Assembly: GCF_900103665.1 (NCBI RefSeq)
Contig: NZ_FNGY01000010.1
Coordinates: forward strand, 124,001 to 188,000
DNA from: Pedobacter steynii
GTDB taxonomy: Bacteria > Bacteroidota > Bacteroidia > Sphingobacteriales > Sphingobacteriaceae
Direction of reading: 5' to 3'
DNA: 64,000 bases
Below are positions 28,298-36,925 of this stretch, in pieces. The position numbers and the translations under genes are program-made. Each line of letters begins with the position of its first letter. Position 1 is the first letter of the stretch. The notes under the pieces are model-generated. The model saw only the letters and a program-made list of their open reading frames with translations, ran no database searches and was not told the origin of the DNA.

Positions 28298-29297
28298 CTT
28301 CTGTACACTATTTAACACGACTTATTTGTCACGTGGCCTGGCCATGTATCGCTCTCTTGAGCAACATTGCACAGATTTTCATCTGTATATCTTTGCTTTT
28401 GATCAACATTGCTTTGAGGCCTTGTCTAAACTGGAACTTCCCCGGGCAACTGTTGTAAGTTTGAAAGAATTTGAAAACAACGAGCTGCTGGCCCTGAAGC
28501 CGGAGCGGACTGCTCAGGAATATTGTTGGACCTGTGCTTCCTCGACGATCAAATATTGTATAGAAACCTTCCGCCTGGATCATTGCACGTATGTGGATGC
28601 GGATCTGTTGTTTTTTAAAAATCCACAGGTCTTGATCGATGAAATGGGAGAGAAGTCAGTGTTGATTACAGAACACAGATATACACCGGATTACAATCAA
28701 TCGGCCACAAGTGGGATCTATTGTGTGCAGTTTATGACTTTCAAAAATACGGAAGAAGGAATGTCGGTCTTGAACTGGTGGGTAAATGCCTGTCTGGACT
28801 GGTGCTTCAACAGGTATGAGGATGGTAAGTTTGGAGATCAGAAGTATCTGGACGACTGGACGGAAAGGTTTTCCTGTGTACATGTCCTGAAACACCTTGG
28901 TGGCGGCGTGGCCCCCTGGAATGTACAGCAGTATGCCTTTAAAAATAAATCCGGCAAAGCGGTGTGTAAGGAATTATCTGAGCATCAAGATTTTGACCTG
29001 GTGTTTTTCCACTATCATGGATTCAGCTATTCTTCTAAAAGCAGTTATATGCTGACTCATAAAATTTATCGTCTGAATAGAAACCACATTAAACATATTT
29101 ATAAACCCTATGTAAAAGCACTTTCCTTAGCTGAAGAACAGATCAATGCCAGCGTGGATGGCCTTGTTCCTTATGCAATTAATAATAAGCCGGAATGGGT
29201 TAACAAAATGACGGGAAGGTATGTGCTATTCTCTCTTTTGGGTTCCTATCGACATTTTTACGCTAAGTGGTCCTTACAATACAGCTTTTTCTATTAA
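28290..29297 (+). CDS. Glycosyltransferase, GT8-like fold
   Basis: A 335-residue cytoplasmic protein starting with the nucleotide-sugar-binding pattern (FCTLFNTTYLSRGLAMYRSL). It has a DxD metal-binding motif in YVDADLLFFKNP (about residue 99) and a later HYHGFSYSS segment resembling the GT8 C-terminal histidine region. It probably transfers a sugar from a nucleotide-sugar donor in a two-gene surface-glycan module with the upstream methyltransferase. No polymerase or flippase is nearby, so the product cannot be named. Confidence 0.82.
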   Translation: MLNFCTLFNTTYLSRGLAMYRSLEQHCTDFHLYIFAFDQHCFEALSKLELPRATVVSLKEFENNELLALKPERTAQEYCWTCASSTIKYCIETFRLDHCTYVDADLLFFKNPQVLIDEMGEKSVLITEHRYTPDYNQSATSGIYCVQFMTFKNTEEGMSVLNWWVNACLDWCFNRYEDGKFGDQKYLDDWTERFSCVHVLKHLGGGVAPWNVQQYAFKNKSGKAVCKELSEHQDFDLVFFHYHGFSYSSKSSYMLTHKIYRLNRNHIKHIYKPYVKALSLAEEQINASVDGLVPYAINNKPEWVNKMTGRYVLFSLLGSYRHFYAKWSLQYSFFY

Positions 29298-29316
29298 ACA
29301 TTAAACCTCAAAACCG

Positions 29317-29480
29317 ATGAAACCACCATAAGCATACCGCTTACAAAAAGCAATGAACCTCGCTTGCGAGCTCCTGAATACCATTGAAATCAATAAATAT
29401 CAATGAATAATAGGCGCATGATAGCTTCATAACCGCTAAACCGAGTTTACGAGTTCTTGAGAACCATTGAAAATCAATAA
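29317..29480 (+). other. Micro-ORF cassette A with direct repeat
   Basis: An intergenic stretch with three very short ORFs: MKPP-stop (29317-29331); a 17-residue ORF (29353-29406, MNLACELLNTIEINKYQ); and MNNRRMIAS-stop (29403-29432), which overlaps the previous stop as ATGA. The last peptide is nearly the same as one in the cassette at 61011-61075. In addition, a segment of about 35 bases ending CCATTGAAATCAATAAA (29364-29398) recurs imperfectly at 29444-29479. CTCGCTTGCGAG (29359-29370) can form a small hairpin. Whether these are translated leaders or a structured RNA cannot be decided here. Confidence 0.4.
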
Positions 29481-29550
29481 AGAACACGAAAAAAACAATA
29501 ATATACCAATCAAAAAAGTTAGTAATTTAGTCCCTCGCTAAAATTGCAAC

Positions 29551-30030
29551 ATGTGGGGTATTAAAAATCAGGGGGTTATATTTTTGAGAATGGGGTTGTT
29601 CAGCTTGTTTTTTTGTTTGTGGGCTTGTAAAAAAGTACCTGTAGCAGATCAGAAAATCAAGCCTCCGGTAAGGTCTTACGTGGTAACAGCAAGAATTGAT
29701 AAAAAAGGAACCAATACGAATTCTGAAGGAACAGCGGTGTTAAAAGGAGCGTACGACGAAGGAACAAAATTGTTGAGCTACAAGCTGGAATATAAGGATT
29801 TGGTGCCGGAAGAAATCAGCCTTAGAAACGGGACAAAAGGTTCGAAGGGAACATTAACCGCAGTTCTTTATAAGAAATCCGGGGCAACAGTACCCTTACC
29901 ATTGTCCGGTACACTTACTTTAAGTCCATTGCAGGAAAGAAACCTGCTAAAAGGATTATGGTTTGTAGCCATTAATACATTAGCTAAATCTCCTGAAATT
30001 TCAGGCATATTGACACTAAAGCAAAATTAG
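29551..30030 (+). CDS. Lipoprotein with CHRD-like domain
   Basis: A 159-residue protein with a lipobox (FFCLWAC, Cys26) behind a short basic n-region, followed by a domain resembling CHRD: TAVLKGAYDEGTKLLSYKLEY, then a VPLPLSGTLTL-type ending. CHRD domains are beta-sandwich modules of extracellular proteins with no defined reaction. A later ATG at 29590 would remove the basic n-region, so the first ATG is preferred. It lies 9 bases before the ECF sigma gene, so it may be part of that operon. Confidence 0.65.
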   Translation: MWGIKNQGVIFLRMGLFSLFFCLWACKKVPVADQKIKPPVRSYVVTARIDKKGTNTNSEGTAVLKGAYDEGTKLLSYKLEYKDLVPEEISLRNGTKGSKGTLTAVLYKKSGATVPLPLSGTLTLSPLQERNLLKGLWFVAINTLAKSPEISGILTLKQN

Positions 30031-30039
30031 GAGGGTATC

Positions 30040-30654
30040 ATGAGCAGCGAACCGATACTTAGCCCGCTTAATGAAGATTTAATACTGATCAGCGCGATCA
30101 GTAAAAAAGATAAAAAGGTATTTGAAGCCTTTTATAAAAAATATTATAAACAGTTGTTTAGTACGGCCTACCAGTATGTAGGACAGTCGGAAGCAGCAGA
30201 GGAAATTGTTCATGATTTGTTTATCACCATATGGAATAAAGCGGATCAGTTAAATATTCAGCATTCAATGAAAAGTTATTTGTTCAGGGCAATCGTAAAT
30301 TCCTCACTGAACTTCATCAAGAAAGAAAAGATGAATGCAATGAAGCAATTGGCCTGGCAAAACAGTCATGAGGAACCATTGACAGCAGATGGAGAAGCTG
30401 CTGAAAAAGAAGAAACGTTGTTGAAAAACCTGGAAGAAGCACTGGTGCTATTGCCGGAAAAATGCAAGCAGGTGATGTACCTGAGCCGCTTTGGTAAACT
30501 GAAACAGCAGGAGATCGCAGATCAGATGGGGATTTCCCTGAAAACAGTAAAAAACCATTTGACTTATGGCTTTCAGAGGCTTAGAAATCATCTGGAAAAA
30601 CATGGACCGGTCGTCATTCTTTTGATCCTGTTCTTAAAAATAATCATACGCTAA
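30040..30654 (+). CDS. ECF RNA polymerase sigma factor (Bacteroidota expansion family)
   Basis: A 204-residue sigma-70-family factor. Region 2 includes FEAFYKKYYKQLFSTAYQYV and AEEIVHDLFITIW; region 4 includes the HTH QQEIADQMGISLKTVKNHL. It ends with an unusual hydrophobic tail (VVILLILFLKIIIR) that could touch the membrane. A clear AGGAGGG ribosome-binding site precedes it. It is followed 12 bases later by its FecR anti-sigma, so it is expected to be released when the downstream TonB receptor binds ligand. Confidence 0.94.
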   Translation: MSSEPILSPLNEDLILISAISKKDKKVFEAFYKKYYKQLFSTAYQYVGQSEAAEEIVHDLFITIWNKADQLNIQHSMKSYLFRAIVNSSLNFIKKEKMNAMKQLAWQNSHEEPLTADGEAAEKEETLLKNLEEALVLLPEKCKQVMYLSRFGKLKQQEIADQMGISLKTVKNHLTYGFQRLRNHLEKHGPVVILLILFLKIIIR

Positions 30655-30666
30655 CTCATCCCTACA

Positions 30667-31668
30667 ATGAAAAATTTTGAAACAAACGAAGAGCTTATTT
30701 TTGGACTGATCATAGATGATCTGGACAATACCATAACTCCCGCAAACAAGGAATTGCTGAGGCAATGGAGGCAAGCTGACCCTGCCAATGAAAAAACCTA
30801 TCAGGAATTTCTGAACGTTCAGGTAAACCTTGATAAATTGGTGGGACGCCTCGATATTGATGCCCAGCGCTCCTGGGAATCTCTCGATAAAAAAATAGAA
30901 AATACTCCTGCTTTGGAAGAACTTCCTCTTTTTAAAAAAGAAAAACAAAACCATTACTGGCTTAAGATTGCCGCATCATTACTGATCCTATGCTCCATCG
31001 GGTATTACTTTGTTCAGAAAAATCAGCATGTGGTCATTAGTACAGATCAACAGGCTACAGTAACTAATATTGTCCTTCCGGATGGAACAGCGGTTAAATT
31101 GAATGCGGCAACAACCATCAGTTACAATAAAAGCAACTTTAGAAGAGATCGGAAACTGGAACTGCTAAAAGGCGAGGCCTTTGTACAGGTGGCTGAGGAT
31201 AAGAACGTTCAGTTTAGAGTAGACCTTGGAGAGCTGGAAGCAAAGGATATTGGAACCCGTTTTAACATCAGCAAAAATGAACATAAAATAGCGGTGATTG
31301 TTGAAGAAGGTAAAGTCGCATTGCGACACCACAGCAGCAAGAAAGAAGTGCTGCTAACAGCGGGTAAAATAGGACTTTACAATCCGGCTACCAAAGAATT
31401 GATTGCGGCCAACAATCCGGATCTTAATTATAAAGCCTGGATAGATAAAAACTTTGTATTTACTGCTGTTCCCATAGCGGAAGTCGCCAGCCAGCTGGAG
31501 AAGGCTTACAGTTCCAGAATTGACATCAGGGGTGATCAGCTCAAAAAACGTAAACTGACGGCCAGCCTGAAATATCAGACCCTGGATAGTGCACTTGCCG
31601 TGATCTCCGCTTCTTTACAATGTAAAGTGGCAAAATCCCAAAACACCTATACCTTATATGACAATTAA
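30667..31668 (+). CDS. FecR-family anti-sigma factor
   Basis: A 333-residue inner-membrane protein. A cytoplasmic N-terminal sigma-binding region is followed by one transmembrane helix (KIAASLLILCSIGYYFV, about residues 100-116), a periplasmic FecR domain (VVISTDQQATVTNIVLPDGT), and a C-terminal DUF4974 region that contacts the receptor. It holds the upstream ECF sigma inactive until signalled. The stop overlaps the next ATG by one base (TAATG). Confidence 0.95.
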   Translation: MKNFETNEELIFGLIIDDLDNTITPANKELLRQWRQADPANEKTYQEFLNVQVNLDKLVGRLDIDAQRSWESLDKKIENTPALEELPLFKKEKQNHYWLKIAASLLILCSIGYYFVQKNQHVVISTDQQATVTNIVLPDGTAVKLNAATTISYNKSNFRRDRKLELLKGEAFVQVAEDKNVQFRVDLGELEAKDIGTRFNISKNEHKIAVIVEEGKVALRHHSSKKEVLLTAGKIGLYNPATKELIAANNPDLNYKAWIDKNFVFTAVPIAEVASQLEKAYSSRIDIRGDQLKKRKLTASLKYQTLDSALAVISASLQCKVAKSQNTYTLYDN

Positions 31669-34217
31669 TGAAGTTTTATAGGTGGCTTTACTGCCTTTGT
31701 ATTCTTTTATTTTTTACGGGTTCCATCAGGGGATATGCCCAGACTAAAAACATCCTGGATCAGCAATTAAGCATAAACATACCTGCCGATTCCCTGATCC
31801 TGGCGTTAAATCTGCTGGAGTCAAAGGCAAAATGTAGCTTTGCCTATGACCCGGATCAATTGCGGAATAAAAAGACCGCAGCTTTTCATTTTTCTAAAAC
31901 CCCATTAAGCGGAATTTTAGAGCAGTTGCTCTTTGGAACCAAACTAGGCTTTAAACTGATCGGGGCGGATATTGTAATCGCGCCGGTAAAACCAACAACA
32001 GGGACCATCCGTGGCCATGTCCGGGACGGATCAAGCGGGGAAGAACTCATAGGAGCCACACTCTATATTCCCGAGCTGGGGGTGGGGATCAATACCAATC
32101 AATATGGTTTTTATGCGATATCTGTTCCTGAAGGAGTTTATCAGGTACAAATTTCCAATACAGGCTATCAGACAAAGGAAGAAAAAATCCGTTTATATAA
32201 AGATCTTGAACTGGAAATTGAACTCCGCCAGAAAACAAACCGTCTGGAAGAAGTCGAAATTAAGCAATCGGCCATTGCACCGAACCCAATCTTGTTAAAT
32301 GAACAGAATTTCGGCATTAAGCAGCTAAATAATGCCGCTTATTATGCCGGAGAGACGGATGTTGTGAAACGATTGCAAATGCAGAACGGAATCAAATCGA
32401 TGTCCGAGGGCAGCTCCGGCTTATTCGTCAGAGGAGGTAATACCGATCAGAACCTGGTGATGCTGGATGAGGCGATTGTCTATAATCCTTCTCATTTATA
32501 CGGTTTGGTATCTGTGTTTAATCCCGATGTGGTCAACAACGTACAGATTTACAGGGATTATATGCCGGCCAATTTTGGCGGAAGACTTTCTTCAGTGCTG
32601 GTGAACAAAATGGCGGAAGGAAACAATAAAGAGTACCATCTTAGTGGTGGCATAAACCTGATGTCGGCCCGCATGGCCGTAGAAGGGCCGATTGTAAAAG
32701 AGAAAGGCTCCTTTATCGTTGCTTTCAGAAGAAGCCTGCTGGATGTATTTCAAAATAATTTCAAGTTGTTTAGCCCCTATTCGGTCTATTACGACCTCAA
32801 TGCCAAAGCCAATTACAGGCTCAATAAAAATAACAGCGTTTTCTATTCTGTCTATGCTGGTCAGGATAAATTACTGTCCGAAAATTCCTATACCAACAAC
32901 TGGGGAAACCTGACTTCCACGCTGCGCTGGAACCACATTTTTAACGCAAAGATCTTTCAGAACATTTCTGTGATTTATAGCAACTATAGCAACCTGCTGG
33001 ACCTGAATGCGGACACACTTTCACAAAAAACACAATGGAGTACCGGGGTGAGGGACATTACGCTGAAAGCAGATTATACCTATTACTACAGCCCGGTAAA
33101 CCAGATTAAGTTTGGTGCTTCAGGAATCTATCACCTGTTTAGTCCCGGAGAAATCCGTAAATCACCGAAGGATGAGTTTAACATCTCCCGTGATAAATCT
33201 CTGGAAGCAGCATTATATTATGTGCAGCAAATCACATTAAACAAATCTTTTGAACTGAGCTATGGCCTTCGCCTGGGGCTGTTTAAAAATGTTCAGGAAC
33301 GGAATAATGTCTTCGATCCCCAGGGAAACCGCATCAGTGTAAATGAAGTAAAGGTATTTGTTAACCCGGAACCCCGTTTGAACATCAGTTACCTGCCGAG
33401 TGCATCGGAACGCTTTTTCCTGACTTATAACCGCAATTACCAGTACCTCCAGCTGATCCAGAACAGCACCCTGGCATTTTCTTCATTGGAACCATGGATT
33501 CCTGCTTCAAAAACAATTAAGCCTCAGCATTCTGATTACTTTTCTATGGGCTATCGTTATTCGCCGACAAATTTCGTGCTTTCAGTGAATGCCTATTATA
33601 AATACCTGGACCATCAGCTGGATTTGATTGATCATGCGCAAATCATCAAAAACCCGGAAGTAAGAAGCCAGCTGAGAGCCGGAAAATCAAATGCCTATGG
33701 ACTGGAGGTTGAACTGACCAAAACGGAAGGAAAGCTAAGTGGAACGATTGCTTACAGCTATTCCAGGGTATTCCGGAAGATCGCCGATATTAACTTCGGC
33801 AATAGGTTTGCCGCGAATTACGACATCCCGCACGAATTGAAAATAACGGCCAGGTATGACCTGACCAGACAATTGTCTTTCCAGGGATTTTTTATCTATT
33901 CTACGGGAAGACCATTGACCCTCCCTGTTGGTTACTATCAGCATGATGGTTTAAACGTGCCCATCTTTGAGGAAAGGAATACGTCCAGATTTCCTGATTT
34001 TAGTCGCCTGGATCTGTCTGCCCAATACCAGTTTCAAACCAGGTTATTTGGAAAACGACACATTTCCAGTACCATCTCCGTAGGTACGTACAACTTGTAT
34101 AACCGGAAGAATCCACTGTATTATCACCTGAATTCTTCCTCATTTGAAACAAAAAAGAGTAATATTGAATACGGTTTCGGTTTTTATCCATGGATCGCTT
34201 ACAGTTTTAAGATTTAG
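31668..34217 (+). CDS. TonB-dependent transducer with STN domain
   Basis: An 849-residue outer-membrane receptor. It has a signal peptide, an STN signalling domain (LSINIPADSLILALNLLESK region, residues about 33-105), a carboxypeptidase-like regulatory domain (IRGHVRDGSSGEELIGATLY), a plug (LFVRGGNTDQNLVMLDEA) and a beta-barrel. The STN domain identifies it as the sensor that acts through the FecR/ECF pair encoded upstream. The substrate is unknown; the following DUF4249 lipoprotein is its usual partner in Bacteroidota. Confidence 0.95.
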   Translation: MKFYRWLYCLCILLFFTGSIRGYAQTKNILDQQLSINIPADSLILALNLLESKAKCSFAYDPDQLRNKKTAAFHFSKTPLSGILEQLLFGTKLGFKLIGADIVIAPVKPTTGTIRGHVRDGSSGEELIGATLYIPELGVGINTNQYGFYAISVPEGVYQVQISNTGYQTKEEKIRLYKDLELEIELRQKTNRLEEVEIKQSAIAPNPILLNEQNFGIKQLNNAAYYAGETDVVKRLQMQNGIKSMSEGSSGLFVRGGNTDQNLVMLDEAIVYNPSHLYGLVSVFNPDVVNNVQIYRDYMPANFGGRLSSVLVNKMAEGNNKEYHLSGGINLMSARMAVEGPIVKEKGSFIVAFRRSLLDVFQNNFKLFSPYSVYYDLNAKANYRLNKNNSVFYSVYAGQDKLLSENSYTNNWGNLTSTLRWNHIFNAKIFQNISVIYSNYSNLLDLNADTLSQKTQWSTGVRDITLKADYTYYYSPVNQIKFGASGIYHLFSPGEIRKSPKDEFNISRDKSLEAALYYVQQITLNKSFELSYGLRLGLFKNVQERNNVFDPQGNRISVNEVKVFVNPEPRLNISYLPSASERFFLTYNRNYQYLQLIQNSTLAFSSLEPWIPASKTIKPQHSDYFSMGYRYSPTNFVLSVNAYYKYLDHQLDLIDHAQIIKNPEVRSQLRAGKSNAYGLEVELTKTEGKLSGTIAYSYSRVFRKIADINFGNRFAANYDIPHELKITARYDLTRQLSFQGFFIYSTGRPLTLPVGYYQHDGLNVPIFEERNTSRFPDFSRLDLSAQYQFQTRLFGKRHISSTISVGTYNLYNRKNPLYYHLNSSSFETKKSNIEYGFGFYPWIAYSFKI

Positions 34218-34218
34218 T

Positions 34219-35064
34219 ATGAGGAACTATCTGCTGTTAATGGTACTTCTTATTCCGGGGTTGTCAGGATGTAAGAAATCTCTGGATGATCAGTTCCTCG
34301 TTCCAAAACGGCAGTATGATCTGTCGGTGGAAGGAGGGTTCAATACCCGGTTTACGACCCAGTATATCCGGCTTTCCAAGCCAGCGATGAGCCCCGATCA
34401 GGACCCAACACCCATTTCTAAAGCAGTGATTAGTATAAACGACGGGAGATCTGGTGTCGGTGGAAAATCTGATATCCTGTTTAAGGAGTCCGCGGTAAAA
34501 GGAGTCTATACCGGAACGGCTATAAATGAACCCAATTATAATGGAGCTTATACCCTGACCATCAAATACAACGATAAATCGTATACTGCCGTGGATACCT
34601 TGAGGCAGGTAGTCAATATTGTAGATGATTTCCTGCCCTTGTCAACAAAAATAGCGGCAGATGGAAAGTATAACGGAACGATTCCCAAACATACATTCGG
34701 TTATCTGAACCCTAATAAATGGATGATTTCTTATTCGGATATTCCCTTATGGAACCCCGGTAAATTTGATCAGTCCAAATACTACAGTTATACGCATGTT
34801 CTGGGCTCTCCAAATTCGCTTTATCCGCTCAATAATCTAAAAAGAACTTTTACCCTGGGCAAAGACGATTACATCACGATTTATAAGTTGTCGCTTTCTG
34901 AGCGCTATGCCAAATACCTCTATGACGTATTTATGGAAACAGACTGGAGTGGGCTTTTTTCCAGTGTTCCCGTCAATGCTACAGGGAATATATCCGGAAA
35001 TGTACAGGGATATTTCTATGCAATAGATGTTGATGCCCGGAGGTACAAGGCGAGCGAGTTGTAA
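34219..35064 (+). CDS. DUF4249 family lipoprotein
   Basis: The start is at ATG 34219, one base after the receptor stop, giving a lipoprotein signal (LLIPGLSGC). An ATG at 34144 lies inside the receptor gene. The 281-residue protein has the DUF4249 pattern: a LSVEGGF opening, an ISKAVISINDGRSG turn, and a GAYTLTIKYNDKSYTA strand pair. DUF4249 lipoproteins accompany TonB receptors and are thought to be surface-exposed. It is slightly shorter than typical members, with the same architecture. Confidence 0.82.
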   Translation: MRNYLLLMVLLIPGLSGCKKSLDDQFLVPKRQYDLSVEGGFNTRFTTQYIRLSKPAMSPDQDPTPISKAVISINDGRSGVGGKSDILFKESAVKGVYTGTAINEPNYNGAYTLTIKYNDKSYTAVDTLRQVVNIVDDFLPLSTKIAADGKYNGTIPKHTFGYLNPNKWMISYSDIPLWNPGKFDQSKYYSYTHVLGSPNSLYPLNNLKRTFTLGKDDYITIYKLSLSERYAKYLYDVFMETDWSGLFSSVPVNATGNISGNVQGYFYAIDVDARRYKASEL

Positions 35065-35118
35065 TATGTCCTGATTTGTGGCCTTGATATTGCAGGTCAT
35101 TCCCATTATCAGGAGCTT

Positions 35119-36906
35119 ATGGCACAGGAGAAATCAGTAAAAAAGAGATGGTGGAAATGGGTTGCCGGAATTTTCGCGACCCTTCTTCTTATAGCAATTG
35201 GATCAGGACTCTATTTATATCATAAATGGAAACCCATTCTTTCCGAAAAAATAAAAAAAACAGTGGTGAATAGCTCTCAAGGCTTATATATACTCGATTT
35301 TAAAGATATTCATTTAAATGTATTGACGGGTACAGCCTCTGTAGACGAGGCGGTGCTGAACCCGGATACCATCGTGTTTTCTGCCTTGAAAAAAGTTGGA
35401 CTGGCCCCGGCAAACTTGTTTCAGGTTAAAGTGAAAAAGCTACAAATCAATCATATCGGCCTGCTCAATGCTTATTTTAATAAAAAAGTTGACATCAGCA
35501 GTATAGTGCTGGATCAGCCTTCCATCAATATGATCCACTATAAGGTCCGCAAAAGAAAGGATAGCCTGAAACCGGAGCTCAGCCTGTATCAACTGTTGCC
35601 CGGAAGAATAAAATCAATTCATGTCAATGCCATCAGAATCGTAAATGCAGATTTTGATTATGTGAAAGGAGAAACCTCGAAACCTTTAAACAGAATCAGG
35701 AAACTAAACCTGAATGTTAAAGATTTGCTGATCGATTCTCTGTCACAATATGATACGACCCGTTTCTACCATACCAAAGATATTGGTTTTGAATTGACCG
35801 GATACCAGTCTAAAGACAAAATGTACCTGACTAAAGCGGATACCATTTCGGGCTCTGCAACCGGAAAAACCATACGGATTCAGGGGCTCAAAATGATCCC
35901 TTTACATCCTGATCTGGCCTTTAGCCGGATGTACAAATATGGAAAAGACCGCTATGACCTGAATTTTAGCGAGATCAGCTTTTCGGGAGTAGATTTTCTT
36001 CGCTTAAATGAAGAGGAGGTGTTTCATGCGAAAACGCTGAGGCTTGGCCCCTCCAAAGTGGGCATATTTTTAAACCGGGAGATGCCACCGGCTCCGGGCC
36101 TGGATAAAGGAGCGAACTTCCCGCACATGGCCCTGAGAAAATTAACCCTGCCGGCGACTATTGATACGGTAAAACTCGAGGATATCGATCTCGCCTACAC
36201 GGAGTACAATCCCATTAGTCAGAAGAGAGGGACGGTTTATTTTCAAAACCTGAATGGAACAATACGTCACGTGACCACCGATTCCTTAAGCCTGGTTAAA
36301 AGCAACCATGCCATCGCCAATCTGAATGCGATGGTGATGAAAAAGACTAAAATTAATCTTCAGATAGATTTCAACCTGACGGATAAAAATGGGGCGTTCA
36401 GCTATTCTGGCGCTGCAGGATCCTTAGATCTGAAAGCCCTTAACCCGGTAGCTGTTCCATTAGGACTGATTGAAATTGAAAGCGGTAATATGCAGAAAGT
36501 TGATTTCAATTTTACCGCAAACCGCAATGGCTCTTCCGGAAAGGTTCATTTTTATTATACGGACCTGAAGCTGAAATTGCTCAAAGAAGGGGAGAATGGA
36601 GCAGCTCCGAAGAAAAAAGGGCTGTTATCTTTCCTGGCCAATAACCTGCTCGTGGAAGATGCAAATCCCGCTAAAGGGGCAGCAGCAAGAACAGCGAATG
36701 TTACCTTTCAACGCTCCCCGGCGGCTTCTTTTTTTAATCTGCTCTGGAAAGGGGTGTTTGTGGGGATGCGCGAAACAGCCGGCCTTGGCATGGTCCCGGT
36801 AAAAACACCGGAGGAAGGAACGGAAGCCATTAAGGAGAAGAAAAAGGAGCGCAAAGAGAAAAGTAGAGCACGAGAGGAAAAGAAGCGCGAAAAAAAAGTA
36901 TCTTAG
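35119..36906 (+). CDS. AsmA-like membrane-anchored protein, copy 1
   Basis: A 595-residue protein with a short basic cytoplasmic N-terminus, one transmembrane helix (VAGIFATLLLIAIGSGLYLY), and a long beta-rich periplasmic part. A FSYSGAAGSL element and SGKVHFYYTDLKLKLLKEG near the C-terminus recall AsmA/DUF748 proteins. A strongly basic K/E/R tail follows. AsmA-like proteins shuttle lipids between membranes in other bacteria; here that is only an analogy. It is a clear paralogue of the next gene, 19 bases downstream. Confidence 0.72.
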   Translation: MAQEKSVKKRWWKWVAGIFATLLLIAIGSGLYLYHKWKPILSEKIKKTVVNSSQGLYILDFKDIHLNVLTGTASVDEAVLNPDTIVFSALKKVGLAPANLFQVKVKKLQINHIGLLNAYFNKKVDISSIVLDQPSINMIHYKVRKRKDSLKPELSLYQLLPGRIKSIHVNAIRIVNADFDYVKGETSKPLNRIRKLNLNVKDLLIDSLSQYDTTRFYHTKDIGFELTGYQSKDKMYLTKADTISGSATGKTIRIQGLKMIPLHPDLAFSRMYKYGKDRYDLNFSEISFSGVDFLRLNEEEVFHAKTLRLGPSKVGIFLNREMPPAPGLDKGANFPHMALRKLTLPATIDTVKLEDIDLAYTEYNPISQKRGTVYFQNLNGTIRHVTTDSLSLVKSNHAIANLNAMVMKKTKINLQIDFNLTDKNGAFSYSGAAGSLDLKALNPVAVPLGLIEIESGNMQKVDFNFTANRNGSSGKVHFYYTDLKLKLLKEGENGAAPKKKGLLSFLANNLLVEDANPAKGAAARTANVTFQRSPAASFFNLLWKGVFVGMRETAGLGMVPVKTPEEGTEAIKEKKKERKEKSRAREEKKREKKVS

Positions 36907-36925
36907 GGTATTCAGTGTAAGGCCT

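Noticed and set aside
35065..35118. TCCTGAT/ATCAGGA inverted repeat between the DUF4249 and AsmA-like genes as a terminator
   Set aside because: The stem is only seven bases with a loop of over 30 bases and no T-run; probably chance.
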